Origin: Bacteroidota bacterium
GTDB taxonomy: Bacteria; Bacteroidota; Bacteroidia; Chitinophagales; S012-47
DNA: 40,835 nt
Direction of reading: 5' to 3'
NCBI GenBank assembly: GCA_024276745.1
Contig: JAJRWN010000004.1
Span: forward strand, 1 to 40,835
The position numbers and the translations under genes were made by a program. Of the stretch, positions 15,601 to 23,638 are shown piece after piece; position 1 is the stretch's first letter, and every line of letters begins with the position of its first letter. The notes under the pieces were generated by a model, which did no database searches, was not told where the DNA came from, and saw nothing but the letters and a program-made list of their open reading frames with translations.

Positions 15601-17657
15601 ATCTTGATGTTCTGGAACAAGGGGTTTGGTCTCTGGATGTAGCCGGTCCGTTCGCTTATCAAAATGGTAATAATTGGCAATATCAATCGGTAAGCCTTCA
15701 AGCTTATAGCGGGAATATCATCAAAGTGCGTTTTCGCGCTGAAGACCGGGGTATAAACTATAATGGTGATATAGCTATCGATGATATAAAAATTTATAAT
15801 ATGGGACCGGTTAATACCGGAGTTGTGAAAATATTGCAACCTAATAATGGTTGTGGATTGACGGACATAGAAACAGTACAGGTAAAAATTCAGTCTACAG
15901 GAGTCGATACACTCTATCCCGGAACCGTTATACCGGTTAGCTTTAAAGTCGATAATGGTACCGTGGTTAATGAAAATATACTTCTTAGCGATACCATTGC
16001 TCAGTTTGATTATTTATTATATACTTTTAATAATACTGCTAATCTTTTTACAGAAGGCACTTATTTATTAAAAGCCTGGACAGAAATGCCACTTGATGAT
16101 GATTTTTCAAACGATACAAGCACAAAATCAGTCACCAATATACCGGTCATTGCTTCTTCATGGCCATATTATGAAGATTTTGAAAATGGTAATGGTGGTT
16201 GGGTGCCTGACGGTACCAATAGCAGTTGGCAGCTTGGAACTCCTGCAGGAACGAATATTATTGGAGCAGCTTCTGGTCAAAATGCATACATGACCAGACT
16301 AAACGGTAACTATAATAATGATGAACATTCCTGGGTGATTAGCCCTTGTTTTGATTTTTCAAGCTTGAATAAACCACAAATTGCCATCCATTTAAACTGG
16401 GATACCCAACCCTCTTATGACGGTTCTGTTTTGCAGTATTCTACCAATAATGGTCAATCCTGGCAAAATGTAGGCAATTTTTCTGACCGGGTTAATTGGT
16501 TTAATGACAATAATATTGATGGTTTACCGGGAGGTTCATATTCAGGCTGGTCCGGAAGCGGTATATCGGGCGGTAGTCAGGGATGGATATCAGTAAAACA
16601 TGAATTGAATGCTTTGGGAGGTAAACCTGCCGTAAGATTAAGACTGGCTTTTGGCAGCAGCTCTTTTTCAAATACTTACGATGGTATTGCATTTGATGAT
16701 GTTGCCATTGGCGAAACACCTATCGTTAATTTGGGAAATGGTTTGGATACGATTGAAGCCTGTGGATCTATAACGCTTGATGCCGGTAACCCGGGAGCAC
16801 TCTACATTTGGAACAATGGGAAAGCTACTCAAAAAATCACAATCCTTGCGGGTGCACAAACCTTTACCACCACCTATTATGTATGGGTCGAAACACTGGA
16901 AGGTCTTTATAATTCAGATACCGTTGTTGTCGTATTGCATCCCGGTCCTCATGTTGATTTAGGGCAGGATGTTAACATTTGCGGTACTAATAATTATGTG
17001 TTGAATGCCGGTAATCCGGGTTCTATTTATCTGTGGGATGATGGTTCTTCGGCAAAAACGCGTACCGTTACCCAAAACGGTACTTATTGGGTTAGCGTAA
17101 CAAAATACGGATGTACACAAAGCGATACAATAAACGTTAGTTTTTTGCAATTTCCTGTTGCTGCATTTACGGTGTCTGTTCCTGCAGGAAGCAAAACGGC
17201 TACTTTTAATAATACTTCATCCAATGGAAATATATATGATTGGGATTTTGGTGATGGATTCAACTCCACCCAACAAAACCCAACTCATACCTACTCCAAT
17301 GCCGGAGTATATACCGTTACTTTAATTGTAAGCAACGACTGTGGTCCCGATACTTTTCAAACTACCGTTCAGATTTTTCCAACCGGCATAGATGCTATTA
17401 GCGGATTAGAGGTTTTCAGGATTTTCCCTGTTCCCAGCAATGGACAGTTATTGCTATCCGTGCAAACCGGAAAAGCATTGCATTTAACACTCGAACTCTT
17501 AAGTATTGAAGGTAAATTGATACATAGTATAGATTTGGGAATAATCAGTGGCACTTATTCAAAATCCATGGATTTTAGCCAGCTTGCAAAAGGTATTTAT
17601 TTTATCCGGCTTTCTGGAAATGATGCATCTGTTATGGAAAAAATTGTATTGCAGTAA
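12636..17657 (+). CDS. giant mosaic T9SS-secreted surface protein (MAM-like, parallel beta-helix, PKD, sorting domain)
   Basis: About 1673 residues, exported and probably surface-attached. Order by approximate residue: signal peptide (KRSVKMLIAIAALLYAENSYTQ); MAM-like domain 48-228 (HEDFETF ... MAIDDFNL); Ig/CARDB-like module 235-330; right-handed parallel beta-helix 340-770 with many Asn-rich coils; a second CARDB-like module 775-885; MAM-like domain 888-1058 (ending DIAIDDIKIYN); a third CARDB-like module 1058-1168; MAM-like domain 1171-1361 (ending DGIAFDDVAIGE). Two similar short Ig-like repeats follow (DAGNPGALYIWNNG, NAGNPGSIYLWDDG), then a PKD domain 1505-1581 (YDWDFGDG) and a type A sorting domain 1588-1673 (ending AKGIYFIRLSGNDASVMEKIVLQ). 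I chose the ATG at 12636; a TTG at 12690 would give a tighter signal peptide, and a GTG at 12603 is possible. No catalytic motif is seen; adhesion or glycan binding is inference. Confidence 0.92.
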   Translation: MAAIALNSTHLHLFSLQILKRSVKMLIAIAALLYAENSYTQVINTFPYHEDFETFAPLSANNSCTDTAAAVANGWQQDTLDDGNWDADFGGTTSVGTGPGATPTTSGNGTGTDFNPGTVNGIYLYTEVYYCYNSTINLISPYFDFTGTPLRLIFAYHMFGNSMGSLHIDVYHNGTWDLDVWSKAGDQGMNWNQAEINLSSYNTDSVKIRIRGITGNSSISDMAIDDFNLIPIVADDAAAISIDSPDFACPGNTNVVASIQNYGSNTINSLTVNWKINNVLQTPVNYTQSILPDSIVQINLGSYNFQINTNYDIVCYTSNPNASPDNNTANDSTTKSGFKTSLFGTFTIGGTNPDFTSIADAANALSNQGICGNVVFNIRPGTYSQQVILNSVRGSSASNTIIFQSESGDSTDVVMQYAPSISTVNYTIKIWNTDYVTFRNITISTTGVYYTTLVDLNGGSDHVTFNNNVFKGKSGGSPSSLRSVIYSNSGIDNFLTFKNNVVEDGTYGLYLQGNSSVDHEKGHIIENNIFHIFSNGIVLRYVDSCQIINNTIASNHYGIYNSFQGIYMYYSNGQNLIKKNLIQSVSGAYGIYMYNCLADSANPGILKNNMIYVGGTSTAYGIYLVGSTANYRFYFNTINNASYYNYSKTIYVNTSSLGNFRFVNNLISNTAGGVAFYVNDTSSIIESDYNDIYSNGGFIGYWNGNRSDINDWQSASNKDMHSVDLQPGFLGGIDLHVSSSGINNRGIPIAGINSDIDGDIRNTTTPDIGADEFTPPANDIGVIGFASPKTNTCDANDSTIVSVIIYNFGSQPQVNFDVRVRIYQIQIGQETVTDTVFPGDTLIWTLSNTVDLSIPGMYPFRGITLLANDANPLNDSIGNVLITSNQLVNQFPYVTNFDNGGGIPLDWINDIDDGTENWNFNNAGYPYFAGGPIADHTSGSGYFAWVDASYPNSSSINLVSSCIDLGTIQNPYLEFYKWDNDSTSSVLLHLDVLEQGVWSLDVAGPFAYQNGNNWQYQSVSLQAYSGNIIKVRFRAEDRGINYNGDIAIDDIKIYNMGPVNTGVVKILQPNNGCGLTDIETVQVKIQSTGVDTLYPGTVIPVSFKVDNGTVVNENILLSDTIAQFDYLLYTFNNTANLFTEGTYLLKAWTEMPLDDDFSNDTSTKSVTNIPVIASSWPYYEDFENGNGGWVPDGTNSSWQLGTPAGTNIIGAASGQNAYMTRLNGNYNNDEHSWVISPCFDFSSLNKPQIAIHLNWDTQPSYDGSVLQYSTNNGQSWQNVGNFSDRVNWFNDNNIDGLPGGSYSGWSGSGISGGSQGWISVKHELNALGGKPAVRLRLAFGSSSFSNTYDGIAFDDVAIGETPIVNLGNGLDTIEACGSITLDAGNPGALYIWNNGKATQKITILAGAQTFTTTYYVWVETLEGLYNSDTVVVVLHPGPHVDLGQDVNICGTNNYVLNAGNPGSIYLWDDGSSAKTRTVTQNGTYWVSVTKYGCTQSDTINVSFLQFPVAAFTVSVPAGSKTATFNNTSSNGNIYDWDFGDGFNSTQQNPTHTYSNAGVYTVTLIVSNDCGPDTFQTTVQIFPTGIDAISGLEVFRIFPVPSNGQLLLSVQTGKALHLTLELLSIEGKLIHSIDLGIISGTYSKSMDFSQLAKGIYFIRLSGNDASVMEKIVLQ

Positions 17658-17678
17658 GTATTTATAAGTAGAATAAAT

Positions 17679-17698
17679 AAAAAATCTACAGATTTTTT
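17679..17698. terminator. weak AT-rich hairpin between convergent genes
   Basis: AAAAAATC, loop TACA, GATTTTTT lies between two convergent stop codons and would give a U-rich tail in either direction. The stem has only one G-C pair, so terminator strength is doubtful. Confidence 0.35.
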
Positions 17699-18456
17699 TA
17701 AAGTATAAAAGGGATTAACGCTTTCCGGTCCTTGGGGTATTGAGTGAAATGCTGATAATACCATTGATGGTGAGCCACGGCACGTGGCGCTAAATTAGCA
17801 AATGTCCATATTGCAAAAGAAAGCCCTGCTAAATTCCAGGTCATCAATGCAAAACCGGTCCACTCAATAATTTCTCCAAAATGATTTGGACATGAAATAT
17901 ACTTAAACAAAAATCCATTTGGAATTTTATAATCACTTTGCCCGGGTTTTCGCAGTGATAGCAACATATTGTCAGATTTCATATTGATGTACATGCCTGC
18001 AAAAAACAATATTAAACCACCGATGAATCTGGGATCTACCATCCAATTCCATCCATACCCGTCTGAATAATTGCCCAGATAATATCCGTTTACAAATCCA
18101 TTCATCGAATTAAAACCAATAGCGAGAATAAAAATCAAATCCGGCATTTTTTTTCGTTTATTTTTTTGCCGGTAAGGATAAATAAAAGCCCTGTTGATAT
18201 AGTGGAGCAACCACAGGATAAAAAAGAAGCAGGTTTGGTAAGTTTTGGGTGCATTTCCGCTGAGAAAGAAAAAAGAAAAAGTAAACAGGGATACAGATTC
18301 CATGAGCGACCAGGCAGCTATATTATTGATTAATGGTCCAAATCCTGAACGGGTATGCCTGCCAAATGGAGCAACTACTTGTTGAAGCAGCAAAAAACTT
18401 GCAAAAGCAAGTATCATCCATCCCCAGACGATATTTAAAAACAAATCTTCACTCAT
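17698..18456 (-). CDS. steroid 5-alpha-reductase family protein (3-oxo-5-alpha-steroid 4-dehydrogenase-like)
   Basis: A 252-residue multi-pass membrane protein closely resembling eukaryotic SRD5A enzymes, which use NADPH to reduce the delta-4 double bond of 3-oxo steroids. The C-terminal family signature is unusually complete: LRKPGQSDYKIPNGFLFKYI, then CPNHFGEIIEWTGFALMTW, NLAPRAVAHHQWY and YPKDRKALIPF. The residues matching the catalytic Glu57 and Tyr91 of human SRD5A2 are both present, Glu53 in AAWSLMESVS and Tyr86 in LHYINRAF. The protein is therefore probably an active enone reductase; whether the substrate is a steroid, sterol or another lipid is not shown. The first bases overlap the end of the SDR gene by 8, so the two are probably translated together. 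Confidence 0.9.
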   Translation of the reverse strand: MSEDLFLNIVWGWMILAFASFLLLQQVVAPFGRHTRSGFGPLINNIAAWSLMESVSLFTFSFFFLSGNAPKTYQTCFFFILWLLHYINRAFIYPYRQKNKRKKMPDLIFILAIGFNSMNGFVNGYYLGNYSDGYGWNWMVDPRFIGGLILFFAGMYINMKSDNMLLSLRKPGQSDYKIPNGFLFKYISCPNHFGEIIEWTGFALMTWNLAGLSFAIWTFANLAPRAVAHHQWYYQHFTQYPKDRKALIPFIL

Positions 18457-19438
18457 CTTTTGATAAATATTTTTCTGTTAACCAAATTACTGTATCATGA
18501 ATGGTTTCTTCAAATGCTCTAGGCTCATAAGCAATGAGTTTGTTGGCTCTCTGATGACTTACAAAACGACTTCCTTCTTTTACGGCTTTTAGCGATTGGC
18601 CGGTATAAAGTGGTGCTTTATGCTTGAGATAGCTTGCCAATTGAATAAATGGAAGTCCGATGTACGCCACGTTTAAAGGCATTACAATGCTTTTGTATTT
18701 TCTACCTAAAACTTTTGAAACAGCTCTGCCTAGTTCATTTAGCGATTTCCAATGACCAGAAAGCAGCATCTTTTCATTCTTAATGTTTTGTTCCACAATC
18801 TTTACCGTTGCATTAGCCACATCTCTCACGTCCACCCAATCGAAGCCGCTATCAACTAAAAACCGCATTTTTCCTTGCATTATTTTCATCAGTAGTTGCC
18901 CGGTTAAAGAAGGTTTATAATCATGAGGTCCAAGAACTCCGGTGGGGTTGATGATGGTAGTATCCAAACCTTTTGATCTTGCATGTAGCATGATGGCTTC
19001 TCCACGTGCTTTTGAATAATCATAAGCACTCTTTGAACTGCTTACGTATGCCGTTGTTTCATTTATTCCGGTCATAGGGCCCGATGCCTGATGTGCATGT
19101 ATTGAACTAAAGTGGATAATGCGTTTTACACTATTTCTCAAGCATGCATTTACTACTGTTTCTGGCCCTTCGATATTTGTATACAGAATTTTTTTTCGAT
19201 CTGCAGGATTAATCGATACAATAGCTGCCATGTGGATAAGAAGATCAACATTATGGAGCATTGAATCAAGGGCTTCATTATTCATCAAGTTTCCTCGGAT
19301 AATCTTTATTGGAAGTTTTTCAAGTGCCTCATCATCCTGATTTCGTACCAATGCACTAATCTGATGTCCATGGAGCAGCAATGCTCTGCAAATATTATTG
19401 CCAATATGTCCGCCAGCACCCGTTAACGCAATCTTCAT
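18449..19438 (-). CDS. extended SDR, 3-beta-HSD / dihydroflavonol-reductase-like NAD(P)-dependent oxidoreductase
   Basis: A 329-residue Rossmann-fold protein. The N-terminal dinucleotide motif is LTGAGGHIGNNI, an acidic/neutral pocket follows (IIRGNL), and LIHMAAIVS is the extended-SDR NAG-like block. The active site is SSIHA with YDYSKARGE (YxxxK). INPTGVLGPHD and FDWVDVRDVANATV are typical of the 3-beta-hydroxysteroid dehydrogenase/dihydroflavonol reductase branch. It should oxidise or reduce a hydroxy/keto group on a cyclic or lipid substrate. It overlaps the 5-alpha-reductase homologue by 8 bases, which suggests the two act on the same substrate, one on C=C and one on C-O. The substrate is inferred, not seen. 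Confidence 0.9.
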   Translation of the reverse strand: MKIALTGAGGHIGNNICRALLLHGHQISALVRNQDDEALEKLPIKIIRGNLMNNEALDSMLHNVDLLIHMAAIVSINPADRKKILYTNIEGPETVVNACLRNSVKRIIHFSSIHAHQASGPMTGINETTAYVSSSKSAYDYSKARGEAIMLHARSKGLDTTIINPTGVLGPHDYKPSLTGQLLMKIMQGKMRFLVDSGFDWVDVRDVANATVKIVEQNIKNEKMLLSGHWKSLNELGRAVSKVLGRKYKSIVMPLNVAYIGLPFIQLASYLKHKAPLYTGQSLKAVKEGSRFVSHQRANKLIAYEPRAFEETIHDTVIWLTEKYLSKDE

Positions 19439-19523
19439 GAAACTTGATTTGTTGTGAAGATAGCTTTTTCTGTATTTTACAATAACAGGCTTAAATCAAA
19501 ATATCGCCTGAAAGCATAAAAAT

Positions 19524-19551
19524 GAAAACAGGGCCTTTCGACCCTGTTTTC
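19524..19551 (-). terminator. Rho-independent terminator after the M43 protease gene
   Basis: A perfect 10-bp stem GAAAACAGGG/CCCTGTTTTC with an 8-base loop. On the minus strand it is followed by ATTTTTA, 45 bases past the stop of the metalloprotease gene. It separates that gene from the SDR/reductase pair, which must then have its own promoter in 19439-19523; I could not identify one. Confidence 0.8.
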
Positions 19552-19596
19552 TCCCTTTTGAAAAGACTGCCATTGGTGGAATGAACAAAAATTCTT

Positions 19597-20730
19597 TTAC
19601 TGATAGAGTAGTTTTTTCATAGAAATCTTGGTACCATTTTTCAAATAGACAAAATAGATACCTTTCCCAAATCCTGATAAATCAAATTGATAAACTCCAC
19701 CGGCTAAGTCCGGGTTTATTACTTGTTGTTTCATTAACTTACCGAAAGCATTGTAAATACTGATATAACTTCCTTCCGGAATCGTTTCACTAAATTTTAT
19801 TTGAGCCATTCCCTGTGTCGGGTTTGGATATATGCTGATGTCGCTATATTCATCAAGCGGATTGGCTAAAAATGATGCAACTTTATTGTTGCATTTTAAA
19901 TTTGGATGATCGTTTTCAATGCTATATTGCATTCTCGCAATTTGACCATCAGAGAATTCATACCTGCAATTGGGTACTGAATAAGACATGATATTATGCA
20001 CATCGGGCTGATACAAATCTCCATTTGCATCTTTTTTGTTACCATCATAGGTACAGTTATCTACTTCACCGAGCAGATTTGGATCTGCAGGTGTATCGCA
20101 AATTTCATCTCCGGCAATTTCACAATTGGAGCCATTGACTAATTCAGGTTGGTTAAAATCTACGCCATGCGTATGGTAGAGGCTTAGATAATGACCCATT
20201 TCGTGGGCAAAGGTAGTTCCGTTGCCCAGGCAACTACTCGACATAAAAATCCGGTCTTTTGCTCCAGGCATATAGGTATATCCGCATAGCTGGCTTCCGC
20301 TAAAATTGGTAATTGATTGGGTAATATATACATTAATAGCACCGTCTTCATCTCTCGAATCGGCCAGCAAGGGTTCATCGGCTTTCCTGAAATTATAAAA
20401 TCTATCGTCATCAATATATTCCGGTTCACCACAATAAGTAAATACAATATTTGCTTTGGTAAATGCACTATTCAAGTTGTTTAATGCATATTTAAGCAAT
20501 GCAAGTTTTGGAGCATCTGAACCGTCTGATTTTCTGACTATATGTAATGCAATAGGTATGGTGTCCGAGGTTTTGAAACGGTAGCTGTCAAAACTTTGCC
20601 GTTCGATTCGCGTTCGACTCAGGAGATTGTATTGATTAACCGTAACTTCAGTTCCACAATTTTGTCCGTTCAGTTGGGTAGCCATCAATACACTCCATAG
20701 TAAGAGCAATATAGGGGTATTTTGCTTCAT
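19597..20730 (-). CDS. secreted M43 (pappalysin/cytophagalysin-like) zinc metalloprotease with T9SS sorting domain
   Basis: A 377-residue protein with a signal peptide (KQNTPILLLLWSVLMATQLNG). The metalloprotease core carries TFAHEMGHYLSLYHTHG: His176, Glu177, His180 and His186 fit HExxHxxGxxH, but the usual Gly is Ser183. The metzincin Met-turn NIMSYS and the family Cys-rich region (CEIAGDEICDTPADPNLLG ... NCTY) are present. The C-terminus is a type A T9SS sorting domain (ISIYPNPTQGMAQIKF ... GKGIYFVYLKNGTKISMKKL). It should be secreted through the outer membrane to digest extracellular protein. It is a single gene, bounded by its own terminator and a promoter with a palindrome. Confidence 0.93.
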   Translation of the reverse strand: MKQNTPILLLLWSVLMATQLNGQNCGTEVTVNQYNLLSRTRIERQSFDSYRFKTSDTIPIALHIVRKSDGSDAPKLALLKYALNNLNSAFTKANIVFTYCGEPEYIDDDRFYNFRKADEPLLADSRDEDGAINVYITQSITNFSGSQLCGYTYMPGAKDRIFMSSSCLGNGTTFAHEMGHYLSLYHTHGVDFNQPELVNGSNCEIAGDEICDTPADPNLLGEVDNCTYDGNKKDANGDLYQPDVHNIMSYSVPNCRYEFSDGQIARMQYSIENDHPNLKCNNKVASFLANPLDEYSDISIYPNPTQGMAQIKFSETIPEGSYISIYNAFGKLMKQQVINPDLAGGVYQFDLSGFGKGIYFVYLKNGTKISMKKLLYQ

Positions 20731-20742
20731 CTAAGTGTATTT

Positions 20743-20765
20743 CAAATATAGTGTACAACGTACAC
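20743..20765 (-). promoter_or_regulatory. candidate promoter with palindromic operator for the M43 protease gene
   Basis: On the minus strand TATATTTG (20750-20743) matches the Bacteroidota -7 consensus TAnnTTTG exactly, 12 bases before the ATG. Directly upstream, in the spacer, is the perfect palindrome GTGTAC-AAC-GTACAC (20751-20765), well placed for a regulator. No TTG is found at the expected -33 distance, so an activator may be required, or the -33 element is degenerate. Confidence 0.5.
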
Positions 20766-20827
20766 CCCACTAATACGGAGGCTTATTAATTAGGTTGCAA
20801 GTCTATGCCAAGAGACAAAGCATTTTT

Positions 20828-21790
20828 TTAAAAAAGTTTTTTAGATAGTTGATCGTGAGCTGTTTTAAAAGATTGCCAGAGGTTTTCAATAATTTTGGCT
20901 GCCGGAAGAATTTCATCAATTTGTCCGGATACCTGCCCAATTTCAAGTTCCCCTTCTTCCAAATTTCCAAGAAACATACCGTTTTTAGCTCTTCCTTTTC
21001 CTAATAGCATAGTTAGTTCTTCGGGGCTTGCCCCTTTTGCTTCAGCTTCAGAAATCATTTGATAAAATTTATTTTTTATCAATCTTACCGGTGCAAGCTG
21101 TTTGAGGCTTAACTTGGTTTGTCCTTCGTTTGTTTCAAGTATTTTCTTTTTAAAATTGATATGGGCCGATGATTCTTCACTGGCTACAAAACGGGAACCT
21201 ACCTGAACAGCTTCGGCACCCAGGGCAAAAGCTGCCAGCATGGCTTTGCCACTAGCTATGCCACCGGCTGCTATTACCGGAATATCTACCGAGTCGGCTA
21301 CTGCAGGCACCAGGCAAATGGTACTGGTTTCTTCTCTACCGTTATGACCACCTGCTTCAAATCCTTCGGCCACTACGGCATCGACTCCGCATGCTTCACT
21401 TTTTTGTGCAAATTTTACACTCGATACTACATGCACGACCCGAATACCGGCTGCTTTAAACACCGGTGTCCATTTAGCCGGATTTCCTGCTGAAGTAAAT
21501 ACAACAGGTATTTTTTCTTCTAGTATTATTTCTATATGATCATCAATTTGCGGATACATTAAAGGCAGGTTTACTCCAAATGGTTTAGAAGTAGCTTGTT
21601 TGCATTTCCGGATATGTGTTTTTAGTATATCTGGGTACATACTTCCCGAACCAATCAAACCCAATGCTCCGGCATTACTGACTGCCGAGGCCAGCTCCCA
21701 TCCTGAACACCAAATCATGCCTGCCTGAATGATCGGGTATTCAATGCCAAACATCGTGGTAATCCTGTTTTTTATTTTTTTTCCTTTCAT
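20828..21790 (-). CDS. nitronate monooxygenase / 2-nitropropane dioxygenase family FMN enzyme
   Basis: A 320-residue TIM-barrel flavoprotein. It opens with FGIEYPIIQAGM and then GALGLIGSG, the FMN-binding start shared by nitronate monooxygenases and the FabK-type enoyl-ACP reductases. Further on are FGVNLPLMYP, VVAEGFEAGGHNG with the family His, PVIAAGGIASGKAMLAAFALGAEAVQVGSRF (phosphate-binding part) and ESSAHINFKKKI. It might oxidise nitronates or be an enoyl reductase of the FabK type; these are hard to tell apart by eye. It is divergent from glyA. A TATTTTTG (minus strand, 21807-21800) is a possible -7 element. Confidence 0.87.
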   Translation of the reverse strand: MKGKKIKNRITTMFGIEYPIIQAGMIWCSGWELASAVSNAGALGLIGSGSMYPDILKTHIRKCKQATSKPFGVNLPLMYPQIDDHIEIILEEKIPVVFTSAGNPAKWTPVFKAAGIRVVHVVSSVKFAQKSEACGVDAVVAEGFEAGGHNGREETSTICLVPAVADSVDIPVIAAGGIASGKAMLAAFALGAEAVQVGSRFVASEESSAHINFKKKILETNEGQTKLSLKQLAPVRLIKNKFYQMISEAEAKGASPEELTMLLGKGRAKNGMFLGNLEEGELEIGQVSGQIDEILPAAKIIENLWQSFKTAHDQLSKKLF

Positions 21791-21845
21791 TATTTAATTC
21801 AAAAATAAGAAAAGGTGTTTTGTTTTACCTTAATGATAGAGCTCA

Positions 21846-21876
21846 TTGGATTGACTAAGTCTTTTTTCTACTTTTG
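21846..21876 (+). promoter_or_regulatory. Bacteroidota-type promoter for glyA
   Basis: TTG at 21846-21848, a 20-base spacer, then TACTTTTG at 21869-21876, an exact match to TAnnTTTG. Transcription would begin near 21883, leaving a leader of about 26 bases before the glyA ATG. This is one of the two best promoters in the window. Confidence 0.7.
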
Positions 21877-21908
21877 AGCAAATAGAATTATTCAAACTCA
21901 ATATTATT

Positions 21909-23174
21909 ATGATAGTATTCGATCTGATTGAAGAAGAATTAACAAGGCATAGACAAGGTATTGAACTGATTGCCTCCGAAAATTTTACCAGTACACAAGT
22001 AATGCGTGCAATGGGGTCTTGTCTTACCAATAAATATGCCGAAGGCCTTCCCGGCAGACGTTATTATGGAGGATGCGAAGTAGTAGATAAAATTGAAGAT
22101 ATTGCCCGTGAGCATGCCAAAACATTGTTTGGTGCAAGCTGGGTCAATGTTCAGCCTCATAGTGGAGCCCAGGCCAATGCTGCTGTAATGTTGGCTTTAT
22201 TAAAACCAGGCGATAAAATCTTGGGCTTTGATCTTTCTCATGGCGGACATCTTACTCATGGATCATCCGTAAATTTTTCGGGTAAGCTGTACCGGCCTTC
22301 TTTTTATGGTGTGGAAGAAAATACCGGTCTTATTGATATGGACCATGTAGAAGAAATTGCAAAAAAAGAAAAACCCAAATTAATTATTTGTGGCGCCTCT
22401 GCTTATGCACGCGATTGGGATTATAAACGGTTTCGTGATATTGCTGATGGAATAGGTGCTTTTTTGCTGGCAGACATTGCCCATCCGGCCGGATTGATTG
22501 CAAAAAAACTATTAAATGATCCGATGCCTTATTGCCATTTTGTAACCACTACTACTCATAAAACACTTCGTGGTCCACGGGGTGGAATGATTATGATGGG
22601 GCAAAATTTTGATAATCCATGGGGGCGTTTAACACCAAAAGGAAGTATTATAAAAATGTCTGCCATTATGGATAGTGCTGTTTTTCCGGGCACTCAAGGT
22701 GGCCCGCTCGAACATATTATTGCTGCTAAGGCTATAGCTTTTGCCGAAGCTTTATCAGATGATTATTTGCAGTATGCAAAACAAGTCATTGATAATGCTG
22801 TGGCTATGGCCAGGGAATTTATTTCGAAAGGATATAAAATTATATCAGGAGGCACCGATAATCATCTTATGCTTATTGATCTGCGTTCAAAAAATATTAC
22901 CGGAAAAAAAGCTGAAAACACTTTAGTTAGAGCCGATATTACACTCAATAAAAATATGGTTCCTTTTGATGATAAATCTCCTTTTGTCACATCAGGAATC
23001 AGGGTTGGTACGGCTGCCATTACTACACGAGGTTTGAAAGAAAAAGAAATGGTGCAAATTGTTGACTGGATAGACCGGATCATCATGAATGCCGATAATG
23101 AAGGACTCATTAAAACGGTAAAATCAGAAGTCAATATTTTTATGCAAAATTTTCCGCTTTACCCCACTTTATAA
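21909..23174 (+). CDS. glyA: serine hydroxymethyltransferase
   Basis: A 421-residue PLP enzyme that interconverts serine and glycine while loading tetrahydrofolate with a one-carbon unit. Motifs are [10 protein letters not shown] near residue 17, [20 protein letters not shown] near residue 40, [11 protein letters not shown] near residue 80, [11 protein letters not shown], and the PLP-lysine block [15 protein letters not shown] near residue 218. The C-terminal [14 protein letters not shown] block is intact. Its promoter lies 26-60 bases upstream. The methylmalonyl-CoA epimerase gene follows after 28 bases, so the two are possibly cotranscribed. Confidence 0.97.
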   Translation: MIVFDLIEEELTRHRQGIELIASENFTSTQVMRAMGSCLTNKYAEGLPGRRYYGGCEVVDKIEDIAREHAKTLFGASWVNVQPHSGAQANAAVMLALLKPGDKILGFDLSHGGHLTHGSSVNFSGKLYRPSFYGVEENTGLIDMDHVEEIAKKEKPKLIICGASAYARDWDYKRFRDIADGIGAFLLADIAHPAGLIAKKLLNDPMPYCHFVTTTTHKTLRGPRGGMIMMGQNFDNPWGRLTPKGSIIKMSAIMDSAVFPGTQGGPLEHIIAAKAIAFAEALSDDYLQYAKQVIDNAVAMAREFISKGYKIISGGTDNHLMLIDLRSKNITGKKAENTLVRADITLNKNMVPFDDKSPFVTSGIRVGTAAITTRGLKEKEMVQIVDWIDRIIMNADNEGLIKTVKSEVNIFMQNFPLYPTL

Positions 23175-23202
23175 ACTTTCTGTTTAACCTAAACTATTGA
23201 TA

Positions 23203-23616
23203 ATGCAAAAAATCGAGCATATAGGTATTGCCGTAAAGAATCTGAAGGAGGCTACTTCTCGATACAAACAATTACTCGGCATTGAACCCTATAAAACCGA
23301 ATGGGTGGAATCGGAAAGTGTGCGTACCGTATTTTTTCAGTTAGATCACAGCAAAATTGAATTGCTGGAGGCAACCGATAATCAAAGTCCTATTGCCCGG
23401 TTTATTGAAAAAAAAGGAGAAGGTATCCATCATATTGCTTATGCTACTGATGATATACTCTCTGAAATGAAACGATTATCTTCTTTGGGTTTTCGATTGT
23501 TGAACGATAAGCCCAAAGCCGGTGCCGATAATAAACTGGTTTGTTTTATCCACCCGGCAAGTGCCGGAGGTATTTTAATTGAACTTTGCCAGCATGTTGA
23601 GGAGGCATCACAATAA
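23203..23616 (+). CDS. mce: methylmalonyl-CoA epimerase
   Basis: About 137 residues of the glyoxalase/VOC fold. It interconverts (R)- and (S)-methylmalonyl-CoA, the step between propionyl-CoA carboxylation and the B12-dependent mutase. Metal ligands appear at His in KIEHIGIAVKNL near residue 5, His in GIHHIAYATDD near residue 75, and Glu in GGILIELCQH near residue 128; the central EWVESESVRTVFFQL and KIELLEAT blocks fit the family. I chose the ATG at 23203; a TTG six bases earlier would add two residues. The mutase is not in the window. Confidence 0.94.
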   Translation: MQKIEHIGIAVKNLKEATSRYKQLLGIEPYKTEWVESESVRTVFFQLDHSKIELLEATDNQSPIARFIEKKGEGIHHIAYATDDILSEMKRLSSLGFRLLNDKPKAGADNKLVCFIHPASAGGILIELCQHVEEASQ

Positions 23617-23638
23617 GATGAATACAGGTAAAAGAAAA

